Positions 11,641-24,351 of a DNA stretch of 64,000 bases are shown piece after piece. Location: assembly GCA_951812925.1 (NCBI GenBank), contig OX638368.1, forward strand, positions 28,025,187 to 28,089,186. Direction: 5' to 3'. This stretch comes from Calliopum simillimum (Eukaryota > Arthropoda > Insecta > Diptera > Lauxaniidae). The stretch's first letter is position 1, and each line of letters starts with the position of its first letter. The notes beneath the pieces were generated by a model. It made no database searches. It worked only from the letters and a program-made list of their open reading frames with translations, and had not been told where the DNA came from. Position numbers and translations under genes: made by a program.

Positions 11641-12827
11641 TATTTATTTAATCGACAATTTAAGCAAAATAATATAAACCATAATCGCCGAATGGTCAAA
11701 ATTTGACAACAAATGTATTAAATAATTTTGGTCCTTTTTGGAAAGTTTTAGTACTTTTTTTGCTATTGTGTACAAAATCGATAAGTTTACTCATTATCCC
11801 TGGTACAATGACAAATGTGAAACGAAAAGAACACAAAAAACACGAAGTCAGTGTTAGTCAGCTTTTTCTTTCTCTTTGTGATGAATCCTCTTTTTAGCTC
11901 GGTGTGACCGCGTATTTTGTCGTTGTTACCTAATATTGAAAAATTTCTATTTAATTTTACCTGGCTAAATGGAAAAATATTGAAATAATTTAAACTTTGT
12001 GCACATTTACACACAAATACCTTTCTAATGGTGTATAATTCAAAGTTGTGCTTTATTTCTAACATATTAAAAAAGGTAGAACAAATTTTTGTCTTGCTTA
12101 TTTGTATATAAATATTATTCTGACTAAGAAGAAAGCATACAAAACATGTTTAACATAAAATTATGCAATGTTTAAGTCTACTCCTGCTTTAGAAACAGAT
12201 TCATTACACCGGAAAACTTCCGATTTAAGTGACTATTAGCCATTTCCTTCAAATACTAATATATAAAAACCTTCAGTACAGCTTTAAAACAATTGCCGGT
12301 CAAAACTTTTTGGCACTCCATGATTCGTAACATAATGCAGCAATCCAATTATAATATTCGACCAATGCTAACTTTAAATGCTATCTCCTCAAAACGACGC
12401 TCATCCTATAGCTTATTACTTAATCAATATTTAAGTGGCTGTCAGAAATTCATTTTGCGCTTTTTGCCCTTATCCCGAAGAATCAAATGCGCTATACTAC
12501 CACATACAACACCAAGTGGTATTTCAACGCATTTCCCGTTGATGTAATTTTGTGTATTTTGCACTTCATTAACATCAGTAGAGAGGATTTTACGTTATCC
12601 TTGACGTTGTTTTAATTAGTACGCCTGCAGGTGTCACCTGGTTTGCATTACATATTAATATGCTTATCACGTGGAACTACCCAGCACCGTTTGCTCCGGT
12701 GCAGGGTCTACTACAGTTCACAGCCGGGTGGCTGTTTTGTTGTTTTGTTGTGACAACAACGGCCTATCTCCACTACTACTATTTCAGTGTACCCTCATTG
12801 TTTTACTGGCTTAAATTCAATATAAAT

Positions 12828-12850
12828 GTGTGTGTGTGTGTGTGTGTTTG
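12828..12850. repeat. (GT)n microsatellite
   Basis: Near-perfect run of alternating G and T, about 22 bp, with one T interruption at its end. A shorter GT run follows near 12995-13008. Confidence 0.85.
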
Positions 12851-13238
12851 TGTATGCTATGGCGTGTCTCGCCAGACCAGACTGATGATTTTCTGTTTGC
12901 TCCAATTTGTAATTAGATGGTATCATCCTGCTGCTGTTGTCCTGTCCTTGTGACATAATTCATTGCGTTTGTTGTTGTCTCTACATTTGTTAGAGTGTGT
13001 GTGTGTGTTAGTATGTTAGCATGTATGTTTGTGCGTGTATTATAAGCTTGTATACAAACATATACGTATGTATGTACAAATTTATTAAAATGTGTTTGCA
13101 TAGCATTTGCCATTTCTTTTACTCTACATTCATTGTTTGCTTTAGTAATTGTGACTTTATAAAATGTATTGCAGTGTCCCACACACATGAACATACTTCA
13201 AACTGTTTGCGTATGTATTTTGGTTTATTTCTTTTATA

Positions 13239-13613
13239 TGTACAGGGTGTTTGGAAATCGGTAGAATACTGGAAAATGTAAGATTTCTGGGACTATTCTA
13301 AACAACTAATGTCATTCATACACACTTTGTGCCATAATAATCGTTAATTTGACCCATATCATATTTTTAAACTTAGGGCCATCAATTCCACACCATCTAG
13401 TAAACTTTTCGTTAAAACAAATCTCAAGTTTAGTAATTTTTTACTAAATGCCAGTCAATTCATATTATAACCTTACTTTTGTCCCTTTATGTACTTGCTC
13501 GAATAGCTCCTTTGGTTTTGCAAATTTCGATAAATGGAACTACCAAATATTGTTCAGAATAGTATTAGGAATCTTACGTTTTCCGATGTTCTACCGATTT
13601 TCAACCACCCTGT
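13239..13613. mobile_element. Tc1/mariner-type MITE, CAGGGTG termini
   Basis: A roughly 370 bp element with inverted ends. The left end reads CAGGGTGTTTGGAAATCGGT. The complement of the right end reads CAGGGTGGTTGAAAATCGGT. Each end is followed by AGAAxAxxGGAAAATGTAAG-like sequence, so the inverted arms extend about 60 bp. TA is present on both outer edges, as expected for a TA target duplication. There is no transposase. Interior sequence around 13320-13490 is also found inside the hAT-type element at 49999-50654. Confidence 0.65.
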
Positions 13614-15291
13614 ACATTGTGCATGCACACACGTAGCATCGTACATATAAAATTTATTATTATTCTAACTAATTGAGTCAAGTGTTTCTTTGTTTATTTT
13701 CAGTTCATTGAAAATTTTTTAATTAAATTTTTCAAATCCTTTGCATGCATTTTAATAAAGATTTTTCCTTTAAATTAAATTCAAGATTTTTTCTTAATTT
13801 AATAGAAATAATTGAAGGGGATATAGAAAAAAAAAAATTGGCAGATTGTGTGGCTTAAGTCAGTTAGGTTTGTCAGCCAGTTTGAAGGATCATATGAAAA
13901 CAGAACCATCCCCGGTCATTCATAAATAAATTTTATTTAATATGATTTTCGATAAAAAGACTTGTTTAAAGGACTTTGATCCATAAAAAATTCTACTCAG
14001 GCTAAGACAAATTGTTTCCCAAGTTGGGTTGTTAAATCATTTCTTCTGAAATGTCATTCATTTGGTATCCATTTGGTTACTTCATTTAGTTCACTGCATT
14101 TAGTTTTCGATAAAATGATTTCAAATCCTCCTATAACTTCTCAGGAACGTAGACTTTTATATCCATTCTTTGTTTTATGTTGTGCTACGTCCTGCTGATT
14201 TTTGACAAATCATTTTCTACTATTCGGCGCCGTGATGTTCTAGGTCTTTCTCTGATTTGGCCCTCCTGCAAGTTGTACAAATAAAAAAAATTCCACAGCG
14301 TTCTTTCTAATTGTATGATACTCGTATATTTATTGCCAAGTTCTTTTTATTATCACAGTAAAAATATATAGATCCGTTGTTGGTTCTTATATAAGGCTCG
14401 CAACTCGAATCCGTTCAATAAAAAGAATTTATCGGTAATTCCACTTTCACCGAAAAAATGCATATGCGAGTTAAATTTATTTCTGTCTCTAGCTGGGGTG
14501 AAGACTTCAAACTTGTCAATGGCAGAGTTTCCTCAAAATCATCTGGTAACAGTTCTGTAGGACAGATAGAATGAAAATTGTCCTCTAAACGCTTATCGTC
14601 TACTCAACCACCGAAATTTAAAATTCGAGGAAAATCATTTACATCTTTTCGGATGTCTACCTTGGAAGTGTTTTGAAGCATGTTTTTGTGAATGTCTTGA
14701 TTTGAGTTTTGAAAATTTGATGATTTCGTCTTATATGTTGATCAAATGCCGACCGAATGTGAACCATGTGTAGAAATAACCATTAGCCAGATATTTTCTA
14801 AAAACCGATTTTGTCGACCTTTAGCACCACCTTTTCAGATTTGACTAGAACAAAAAATCATACCTATTATTGGAAGAATACACATAAAAAACTTCAGCCT
14901 TGACACTATGAATTCACCATTTAAAAAAAAAAAGTTTTTTTGCACCACCCTAAAATGGTATTTTTCCCATTACATCTTCGGGTGATGTCCGATGTTTAAA
15001 AATTAAATATTTTTGGAAAGCACTTAAAAACATCTACATTTTTCATGTAAATTCTTGGACCTCCGAAATCATATTCGACTAGTACGACCTAGTTTCTCTG
15101 GTCCGTGTTCCCTTAAATGCCATGCCATTATAAAATCTAGTAGATATTCTCAAGGTAAGCTTTCAAATAGGGGACAGTTTTTCCAAATTTTTCGTTGATC
15201 GACTTGGCCTAATTTACAGAGGTCAGCCAGCCTCTATGAAAAGAAATGTAAAAAAAATCCATTATTTTAACGAAAATTTACGCTTTAGCTT

Positions 15292-16034
15292 TCAGTCAAA
15301 TGGGAGTATTTTTTCAGATTGGGGAGTACAGTGAGATTTTGAATAAATTTGAGCATATTCGGCATCTTTGCCCGCAAGGTAGAATAAGACATTTTGAAAC
15401 AATTGCAAGAACAAGATGAACATTAGTGAATCGGATAAGTAAATGCAGAAAATTTCCCGTGCACGATCGAGAAGTTTTGTGAAAGCCTTATGATCCAGCA
15501 TACGGTTCACAAATGATGTGATTTCTGGTCGAAATTTCAGAGTTTCTGCAGTAATTGTATTTGTTATATGCGTCACTTGTTTATGAAAGCTATAAAATCT
15601 GACAAATCGAGACAGTGAATAAATACTTTTGCTTGGTTTTCGAATCTTTCTGATTGTTGGTAAATAACAACGAACTGACCATCTCAACTATACTGAGGTT
15701 AGAACGCTGTCGTTGTAGCAATAAAGGATAGAGAACACTGTCACTTACTTGGCAAGGTTATGTCTTAAACTTCTAGTAAGCCTACCAAAAACTTGAAAGT
15801 CACCCGAAATTCAAAGAAGTTAAGACATAGGTGCCGGCCGTTGTTGCCGAAGTGAAAAATTGTTGCAAGCATATAATAGTTGTGACGAACCATGTACGGT
15901 AATGTGCTGTAAAACCACATACGGGCAATACTAAAATAAGCAGTGAAGACTAAAAAACTTAACTCAAAGCCATTTAAACATTTTATTTCCTTAAAGGCTA
16001 GTCTAAGGTAGAAATTTACCATACTAAATTGCAT
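15292..16034 (-). pseudogene. two adjacent hydrophobic minus-strand frames, unassigned
   Basis: A frame at 15765-16034 (89 residues) and a frame at 15292-15687 (131 residues) follow one another on the minus strand. Both have hydrophobic stretches (FLVFTAYFSIARMWFYSTLP; MFILFLQLFQNVLFYLAG) separated by polar and basic loops, a texture like a fly seven-helix chemoreceptor. A donor-like CCAA/GTAAGTG lies between them near 15741, with acceptor-like CAG sites 42-56 nt further on, but a TAA precedes the donor in frame. I do not recognise a family motif. It could be a decayed receptor gene or chance. Length is well short of the roughly 380-400 residues of fly odorant receptors. Confidence 0.2.
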
Positions 16035-16865
16035 TTAATTTTCATGCCACCCTATCTCAAAACTATATTATTATTTTATTCACTAAAAATAATAAAACCT
16101 TTAAGTGCAAACAACAATATGAAAAGTATTTAAATTTAACCTCGAGCTACATCCTCTCAGATCCTCTTAAATAAATAAATACTTTTGTACTCTGGTGTAT
16201 GCAAAAACAAACTTGTGGCTGCTGCTTTGTGTCCTTTTCTAAAATGCAGAATTGCTTAAACCTTCTGAAGACTAAATTCTATTCCCAAAGCATCGCACAG
16301 CGGCAACAGTAAAGCATAACGAAGCAAAACACATAGCAAAGCACAGCATCAGACAGCTGCACAGATCCATTTAACACCCTACACATTTGGGAAGAGGTTA
16401 TACGAACTAAGTAAGAGGTTTTGTCTCTTTAAAAACTCTGCTGAAGAAAGTCTAGCATTTTAGATAGGAGGCAGCATAGCTGCAAGGACGTTCAATCAAG
16501 CCTAGGCACTTTGGCTAAGATTGGGCTTGTCAGCAATGAAACACCATTTGAAGGGCAGGACGGTGAAGAATATTTTCACCTCTCACTGGCTACTTCTAAT
16601 AAATGAGCAGCTGGTTGATTTGGTAAGAAAATGTTTAATAGTGAGTCCTTGCTCCGGTAAGTTATCCAAAATTTTTGATAATCCCAAGCCAATTAAAATT
16701 TGCGCTTTCTCGAATTGTTAACAGCTTCTAATAGAATCATGAAGAAAATTCTTCTTCATATGAGATTTAACTCGATGCGCGTTATTGTATGTTGCACGAA
16801 GTTGAAAGCTATTTATTAAACTTACAACATCGCAATTAGCCAGTAAAAAATTCACATAGAATGGT

Positions 16866-16905
16866 AAAGCAATTCAGTGTTGGTTTGACTACAGTGCAAT
16901 GAAGT
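16866..16905 (+). repeat. dispersed repeat with GTGTTGGTTTGACTACAG core (copy 1)
   Basis: The phrase CAGTGTTGGTTTGACTACAG, then TGCAATGAAG, is shared with 30372-30412 (same strand) and with the complement of 35905-35938. It looks like a transposon end. No matching opposite end was found nearby for this copy. Confidence 0.5.
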
Positions 16906-17014
16906 AGAAATGTCGATAATTAATTAAAACATAAAAAGTGGAGCAAATGTTAACTAAAGTTTGTGTAATCGAAATTAACAGTGACTCAAATTTTTGCAAG
17001 ACATTTGGTCGAAT

Positions 17015-17629
17015 AAAACATGAGTGACGCAGCATAATATGGTTTTAATTGTGTAGTAACGCAAGCTTTAGTATTAGAAATATTCTAATAAAACAGTTAG
17101 ACTAATTTACAAGAATCTGGAACACTGAATACTATACGCGTCACTCAGGTTTCATTTGAACGTTGTTATTTAGAGATGTTGGCATACAAAAGAATATGCG
17201 TAAATACATTAACTTAAACATATTTAAATGAAACATGAGTGACGAGCAAAACCCTTAAAAACTTGTTAGTCAGTACAAAAACTTGCTAAGAAAAACTAAA
17301 TTTTAGTTCTTTGTTTCTTAATATAAAGCATGAATTATAAAATGGCTCCATTTGCACAATAATGAAACGCAAGTGACGCTTAAATAACTTTGGGTTAATT
17401 CTATATATGTGCTGCTTTTTTTTTAAAAAAAAAGAACAAGTACCAATAAATGTTTCAAAGATGGGAAAGGGCTTTAACACCAAAACTATGAGCGTCACTC
17501 TCGTTTCATTCTTGAAACAAAATAGTTTAATTCCCTATTTTTGTTGTTCTCTTTCTATAGGATTTAAAGAAAGTAAAAAAAAACATCAATTTGACAAAAA
17601 ATTATATGGCCACGAAACACGAGTGACGC
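17015..17629. repeat. cluster of GAAACATGAGTGACG motifs (left part)
   Basis: Six copies of a 15-18 bp motif close to TGAAACATGAGTGACGC lie in otherwise non-repetitive AT-rich DNA. They are near 17015 (+), 17138 (-), 17227 (+), 17361 (+), 17492 (-) and 17611 (+), spaced about 90-135 bp apart and in both orientations. Three more copies occur at 19629-19840, beyond two inserted elements. The cluster has no coding frame. Subterminal transposase-binding repeats of a large DNA element are one explanation; regulatory sites are another. Confidence 0.6.
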
Positions 17630-17644
17630 AGTTTTAGTAATAAT

Positions 17645-17783
17645 TATACCCTACACCCAGGGTATATTCACTTTGTCCTTCCGTTTGTAACGCATAGAAG
17701 GAGGCGTGGCAGATATAGAAAAGTATATATATTCTTGTTCAGCGTCACCTCCTGAGTCGATATAGCCATGTCCGTCTGTCTGT

Positions 17784-17815
<32 letters not shown>

Positions 17816-18430
17816 ATGTGTGTGGAAATACACTTTTCGGGAAAACTAAGCAAGATGATTCAATGAAATTTGGTGCACAGCCTCCGTCGTCAAAGATACT
17901 TCGGGTGATTGAAAATGAGCGAAATCGGTCAACGGACACGCCTACCGCCTATACAAAAAATATATTCAAAATGGAATTTTAGGAGAATTTTTCACGAAAA
18001 TGCAACCAAAATACACATAAATACTACGAATTGTAAGCGCAAGTTCTAAAAAAAAACAAGGCGAATTTGGACAAGAGGCCGTGGCACCTCCCATATAAGC
18101 AAAAGCTTGAAAACGCTATACTGAAAACGTTTTTTGATATATTCGAACCAAATTTCACTCAGATACTAAAAATTATAAATGAAAGATCTCAACAAGAATT
18201 GGGTGAATTCAGACAATGGGGCGTGGCACCTCTCATATAAGCAAAAGTTTCAAAATGCGATAATGAAAGAGTTTTTTGAGATAATCCAACTAAATTTCAC
18301 TCAAATACTAAGGACTATAAGTGCAACCTCTAAGCTTAAACTAGACGAATTCGGACAAGAGGACGTGGCACCTACTTTATAAGCAAAAGCTTCAAAATAC
18401 TGCAGTGTAGGGTATTTACTTTTTGGCCAG
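17645..18430 (+). mobile_element. mini-me-like element with GGCT/GTCT microsatellite
   Basis: It begins TACCCTACACCCAGGGTAT. It then has TATATATTCTTGTTCAGCG, GAGTCGATATAGCCATGTCC, a GTCT run and about eight GGCT repeats (17780-17813), and then CAATGAAATTTGGTG. This order matches the dipteran mini-me type of non-coding repeats as I remember them. The right half contains about three tandem units of roughly 145 bp with GACAAGAGGCCGTGGCACCT and CATATAAGCAAAAGC cores near 18070, 18220 and 18355. It ends TGTAGGGTATTTAC. An opposite-strand relative is at 59060-59648. Confidence 0.65.
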
Positions 18431-18521
18431 GCCAAAAGTTACACCCTTACTAGTTTTTGATTTACTTTGTGATGGCCTTTTAATGTTTTTTATAAAAAAA
18501 ATTATTATCAAAGCAAATATG

Positions 18522-19532
18522 CAGGGTGTATCGCATAATCACTATGGACCCTTGTGGTCAGTATTGCCGCCACCCTAACCTAACCTAACATCGCGTAAGG
18601 TTACGAAGCTTCTTGGAGGTGGCAGAGGAGGTCTAGACTAACAAAAAATTGCACCTGAGGTGGAGGATCTAAAGTGTACTCTGAGGAGTTATAGGGTTAA
18701 AACTGATTTTCTGACTTGTTTTACAAAAAAAAAAAATTCTTGGATCACCCTAACGTTTTAGAGAAAACATTTTCAAAGCAAAGTTTTAGATAATTGTATG
18801 AGCTTTTAGATAATGTATATGGTTTGAAAAGATTTCACAAAGTTCTAAGCCTTCAAAGTTGATATATTCATTTTTTTTTTCCATATTTTTTGAATTTGGC
18901 GGCCATTTTAGTTTGAAAAAGGTACTATTAACATGTCTTTTTATAATTTATTTGAAATTCTCGTTAAATTTTCTTTAATTCAATAGCACATTTATTACAT
19001 CAAATTTTTAATTTGAGGTCGGAAAAAATACTTTTCTATGTAACTCGCTAGAGCCTTCAAGCAGATTGTTCTTGAAAAGTATTTTTTTTTTGTCCGCAAT
19101 TAAAAAAATTGGTATGACAAATGCACTACCAAATTAAAGAAAACTTAAAGGGAATATCAAAAAAAAATTAAAAAAGAATATGTTAATAGGACCTTTTTCA
19201 TACTAAAATGGCCGCCAAAGTCAAAAAATAGGAAAAAAATTTAAAATATCAAATTTAAGGGTTCAGAACTTTGCAAAATCCTTTAAACCCTATAAACCTT
19301 ATATATTTTGTAAAAGCACATACAATTAGCTAAAAATTTACAATAGTAATTTTTTCTCTAAAATTTTAGGGTGATCCAAAAAATGTTTTTTGTAAAACAT
19401 ATCAAACAATCAGTTTTAACCCTATAACTCCTCATTGGTATATTTAGGCCCCCACATAGGCGCAAGTTTTTGTTAGTCTATGCCTCCTTTATCACCTCCC
19501 AAAAGTTTCGTAACCTTATGCGATACACCCTA
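18522..19532. mobile_element. near-complete fold-back element, GGGTGTATCGCATAA ends
   Basis: About 1.0 kb is almost one long imperfect palindrome. The left end GGGTGTATCGCATAA mirrors TTATGCGATACACCC at the right end. Matching inner arm pairs are GGTTACGAAGCTTCTTGGAGG with CTCCCAAAAGTTTCGTAACC, TTGGATCACCCTAA with TTAGGGTGATCCAA, and GGCGGCCATTTTAGT with ACTAAAATGGCCGCC. Arms are near 480 bp. A short extra piece (about 18540-18593, containing CCTAACCTAACCTAAC) interrupts the left arm. No transposase. The target duplication is not clear. Confidence 0.7.
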
Positions 19533-19628
19533 TATATGTATTTAACCCTAACTTCTAAGCCTTGCTCAAGAACGGTTCACTGGATGGTTGCCATATGGAT
19601 GGCACTGCTAGGCATTAATGTGTTTAAT

Positions 19629-19840
19629 GCGTCACTCACATTTCATTGTACGGTTAATGCTGTGATTTGCTATAAACAAAGCACTGGTACATGGTACCAA
19701 AGAAATTAAGCGAAACATGAGTGACGTTAGTAGCTAAAATGAAACTTCACAAATTCACGCTGTATTTTCATTGCTATCATGAAGCTTTTTAAACTTTTTA
19801 TTTTTTTTAATTTGACTTCAAGTGTCACTCGTGCTTCACT
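19629..19840. repeat. cluster of GAAACATGAGTGACG motifs (right part)
   Basis: Three further motif copies, near 19629 (-), 19710 (+) and 19822 (-), continue the cluster of 17015-17629. Removing the two elements at 17645-18430 and 18522-19532 would leave roughly 220 bp between the two parts, close to two normal spacings. The cluster therefore seems older than the insertions. Confidence 0.55.
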
Positions 19841-20696
19841 AACGCTGAAAGATGGAATTTTAAACTTAAATTTGATTAAACGAAAGAAATGCTCAGAGAT
19901 ATGAAAATTTTGTCAAAAGTTATTTTAATTCTACGTGCGTAGCATTCACGTTCTGCGAGCATGACCCAATGCAATTTCGACACACGTGTTTTATTTTTTT
20001 TTTTTCTGGTAAAGTTTTCAGGAAAAAAATCATACTTTTATCATGTTTTCGTTCTCTTTCTCTCATTAAAGGAGTGCGCGCTGTTTTGGATTGGATTTTA
20101 CAACTTCAACAACAGCAACAACAACGCAAAAATCTCCTATGAAAATATAATTTCTATGAAAAAAAATTCATAGTGTTTGTCACGCACACATGTGTCTGTG
20201 TTCGGTACTTAAAATGAATGGCATACATCTGTGCTCAAACTTTTTGCATGTGTGTATGTGTTTGCATTGAAAGGAGCTTTTAAGCAGGCACCATGAATGA
20301 AAATGAGTGACTGAGTGAATGAATGAATGAACAAGCGAAATGAATAGAAAATTGAGAAGCAAAGCATGTGGAAAATAGATGGTTGGATATAGGGACGTGT
20401 AAGAACTCTTCAAAAGTTCGTATGAAAATTAACAATATTGAAGATTTAACCAGTTTTGAATAGATAAATAGCTAAAGGTACGAGAGAAAGTCATGAGAAA
20501 ATTTATCTAAAGGATCTGACTATGCTCGTGGTTTATCTTAAAAATATTACTTTTACTTTAAAAAGGATATAAATATATAAATTGTTATCAAATTTGGTTT
20601 TTCGCTTAGTTTTCGAAATATTAAAAACATTCCCGGAATTTTCCTTTGAATTTTTGAATAAAATTTTCGCTCAAATCTGGGAAAAAGTATGCATAC

Positions 20697-22575
20697 TGTG
20701 AGGAAGAAAGTTGGTGGAGCCGCGTTTTTTTCCTACAAATCATCGCTTCGTATAACATGCGTATTATTATGAATTTTTTTGTTGTTTTTATTTATATATA
20801 AGTAATTAAGAGTTAGCTAAGAAAGATAACCGTAATTTTATTTAAGGGTGAAATCCCCGTCACATGCACAAAACCAGACGCGACGGCAACACTGCGCAAC
20901 AGCTGTTTTTGACACGCAGCTGTCGTTCGATCTATTTGCTGTCACAGAAACAGAAAATAAATTTGGACACACAGCACTGGATCGAGAGAGTACTTTAATG
21001 GCCGGCGACCGGTCAACAACAGCAGCAGTAAGCAGAAGTAGCAGGCAAGGCAGTAAGCAGCAACTGAGAAGGAAACCAGGTTTTTGTTGAGTTAAAGTAG
21101 TTTTAGTAGTGGAGCGGTGCAGCGCAGAGACAGCGGCACTAAGCACACGTAGTCCGATAATAAATCAGTTGCCTGTGATTAACAAAAGAGTGAGGGGTCA
21201 CACAAACGAGTAGCACGATAATGCATCAGTTATTCGCGGGTGCGATCTAGTCTCAAATGGGGTCGGATATGCAAACAGCAGCGCAGCAAACGGAATAAGG
21301 GGAATTTAGTCGCGTACGGAAGAGCATTGTAGTCAATAGTGCTCGCTGGTAGAAAGAGAATTACCACATTAGACATGTGTAGCTCTAAAACAAATCAGCT
21401 GCTCACGCCTAAAGTGTAAAAGGGGGGGGGGAACAGCCGTATGATCAAGCCCGATAATAAATCAGTTTGTTGCAGGTGTGCTCTCTCTCTCCAAAGTACA
21501 AAGGAGATACAGAAGGATAGACAAAAGCGTAATGCGGAGAGGGAAGCCATTTCATTAAGGCGTAAGTAGCCCGATATTATATCAGTTGCTCACGACCAAA
21601 AGAGAAGGTTTCAAGAGTGCGCACTTTATCTAACACGAGTTAATTCCACATAAGTTTAAAGATGAAAACTTTTATTTTTTTTACATTTATTTTTGTATTT
21701 TTTGTATTTTAATATATTTTTTAAAACAATTAGTTAAAGACAACTTATTAAATCTAAACTTGCTGATAATATATTAAAAATATATTGAGCGACTTTTAAT
21801 AATTCTCTTTTGTTTTTTATTTTCTTAGTTTTTTATTTGTACCATATCAAAGTGATATGTTACTCAAAGCAAATCGTACGACGGATATGTGGCAGACGCT
21901 TGGTCAACATTTTGCTGCTGTAAATTCTAAAGAAATATTTAGCTGCTTTTTAAAGGAATATTTCGCTGCTTCGGATTCTACGGAAAAGAATTTTTTGTTT
22001 ATTTCGATACCAAAATGTGTGGTGTCAGCTCGGTCGGAATCATTAACATCTATTTCGTTAACTCACGTAGGTCTAGGAAGGGAGAATAGCCTTGCGATTA
22101 AACCCGATAAAAAATCAGTTTATCGCAAGTGTGCTCTCTCTCTCTCTGAGGCATAAAAGAGATGCAGAAGGATAGATAACAGCATGGGGTGAGAAATACA
22201 GCCATTGCATTAGGTGTGGATAGCCCAATAATATATCAGTTACTCACGACCATAGAGTATGTTGTCAAGAGAATACATTCGGTATTTGGAAAGAAGCAGC
22301 TCACTAGTACTATACTCAACTAGGCCACTGCTAGCGGTGGAGGGAGCAACGCACAGGAGCGGAGAGTGTTGGGTAATGGAGAAGCTTGTTTTATTTATCA
22401 TATTATTATAATTATGTTGAGAAAAACCGAATAAAGAAATAAAATGAAGTAAATAATTAAAATTCCAAAAGGTGATTTTGAATTTAACCAAGTGGCCGTC
22501 CTATTCTTTTATAAATTTTTGTAGCCAAACTCTTGGTCAGCAGCAAGCAAAACCGCTGGCAGAAAAGTTCATTAT
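20697..22575 (+). mobile_element. long LTR-like element, copy A
   Basis: It starts TGTGAGGAAGAAAGTTGG and shares its order of blocks with 25588-27354. These are GGAGCCGCGTTTTT, AAAACCAGACGCGACGGCAA, CAACAGCTGTTTTTGACA, a series of CCGATAATAAATCAGTTG motifs, GGAGAGTG and CACAGGAGC blocks, a late AATAAA (about 22431), TTGAATTTAACCAAG and CCGCTGGCAGAAAAGTTC. The TG start, late poly(A) signal and absence of coding suggest a solo LTR about 1.8 kb long, with an extra AT-rich piece near 21655-21860. A four-base match ATAC flanks both sides if the end is placed near 22576. LTR status is inference. Confidence 0.5.
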
Positions 22576-23739
22576 TATACCTAAATACCAGTTCACACAA
22601 ACCATCAGAATTCAAAATAAGGCAGCTTATCACTACAAAAAAGCTACAAAGGCATAATAAATTTGTTAAAAAAAAACATCCGGAGTCATTGGGAAATTTC
22701 AGCCTATTATTCAGAAATAACAGAAAGGCATTCGTTCCAAATGATTATGAACATATTGTATTGTAAGAACTATCTCGACGAATCTAGAAGTAGTTTTTGT
22801 TTATTTCTCTACTCGTTTTACACGCTGTGTACTGTACGAACCATCTTGTTGTGTCTCGTAATAACTTTTGTTTCTTTTTGTACTCGTGTTATGATAATTG
22901 TTTGTTGCTCTTGAACTACAAATTTTATTTGAGTGACTTAATAAGCGTTATATGGCTCTGAAGGTTAACCTTCACTGAATTTATTTCACAAGATGGTGAT
23001 AATCACCAAAAATTTCAATGAATATTTACATACGCGTATCTTCGTTGCTTTTCTGTTGTTTTTTTTTTTTTTTTTTAAGAAAACTTTTTGAAAACTATAC
23101 CACATGAAAAAGTTCATGGCTTTAACATTTCCAAACTATCGTTAGTATATGCAAATATTTGCAAAACGCCGGAAATGCATTTTTACCACGCCAAGAAAAA
23201 GGCAGCAACTTTTTGATGCACAATGCAGTTAAGTGTGAATGAGTTTAATTTACTTCCCTTATGGCATCAAAAATCCGGAAAAAAACCATTTTGTTTTTAT
23301 GCAAATTTCAGGTTGCAATTTGCACTCAAACGGATGAGGAAATACATCATAAATTAGAAAAGGACATCAGAATGAAAAAGAGTTTAAGCAAAATAGCGCG
23401 GATTTCCGTAGTTTGGTATCTATTTTATGACAATACCGACAACAAAAGCCATAAAAAAAAATATGGCAAAAGTAGTCAAAAAGTGCAGTGTGAAAAAGAG
23501 TATTCGACATTAAGTGCTTTGATCTTTAGAATGATTAAATACGGATTTTTCAAGCAGTTTGTTCCACTCAAATGAAAATATAGCATATTTTTTTGCTTTA
23601 GTTGGGATTTTAAATTGCATTCATCAAAAGTTTAGTATTGATAAATAAATTAAATAAAATTTATTTTTTTTTTTTTCAAAAACTTTTTTTATACATTCCT
23701 CAACGATTTTAAATTTTATCCTTAATTAAAATCACATTA

Positions 23740-24190
23740 TGAGCTCTAACAAAAGTAGTCCGTGGCGGAAAGTTTCACCATTTCGAGTAATATCAACAAT
23801 GCTCCGCACAAAGAGGTTTCACTTTCGTCGTCTTGGTCTTTATCAGACTAAGATTGCGCTCCTAAACTATTCACAATTTCATCATCGCACACATTAACTT
23901 CCAATTTTACTTCTTATGTTGAGTTAATGTCATTATCGTCATGGACCCCAAAACTTTTTCTCACTGATTTTCTTCAAATCTGGTGTGGAGATAAACTGAA
24001 CACCAAGGAAAATATTTCGCTTTATCATGAATAAATATTCTCGAGAATTTTTTTCTCAGACTGCAATGGAGACTGCAAGGCATTCTGAGAATATCTATCC
24101 ATAGAATTGCTCATTAAAAACTTTAGGGTTTCCAGAGATTATAGCACCATCCATAACTGAAAAATACGCTAAGCCGCTGCATTAATTTTT
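23740..24190 (-). pseudogene. possible pogo/jerky-type transposase C-terminal remnant
   Basis: Around 23760-23920 the minus strand reads VNVCDDEIVNSLGAQS, stop, SDKDQDDESETSLCGALLIL and EMVKLSAT. This resembles the acidic tail after the catalytic domain of pogo/CENP-B/jerky transposases (a D-E-I-V motif, an acidic run, then an ALxxLExV helix). Further up the minus strand (to about 24190) are short coding-like pieces with stops. The match is by pattern only. It could instead be a fragment of a host-derived gene or chance. Confidence 0.3.
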
Positions 24191-24351
24191 ACGGAATTCG
24201 ATGTCAAAAGGAGTTGCGCTTCAAGGAATGATACAATGATACAGTTTTTGTTAGTAGCGTATGTCGTGATCCCGCTATAAAAACTAACTTTTGAGAGTTT
24301 GCTTGATATAGCTTATCGTTGTGTGTTCTTTTTAAAGTCATATGGAATTAA

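Noticed and set aside
17651..17939. Ser/Gln/Pro-rich minus-strand frames over the GGCT run
   Set aside because: They are microsatellite translations in all three frames within the mini-me-like element.
23261..23575. Lys-rich plus-strand frame of 104 residues between the two LTR-like copies
   Set aside because: Examined as a possible gag or internal retrotransposon gene. No zinc knuckle, protease or other retroviral motif is present.
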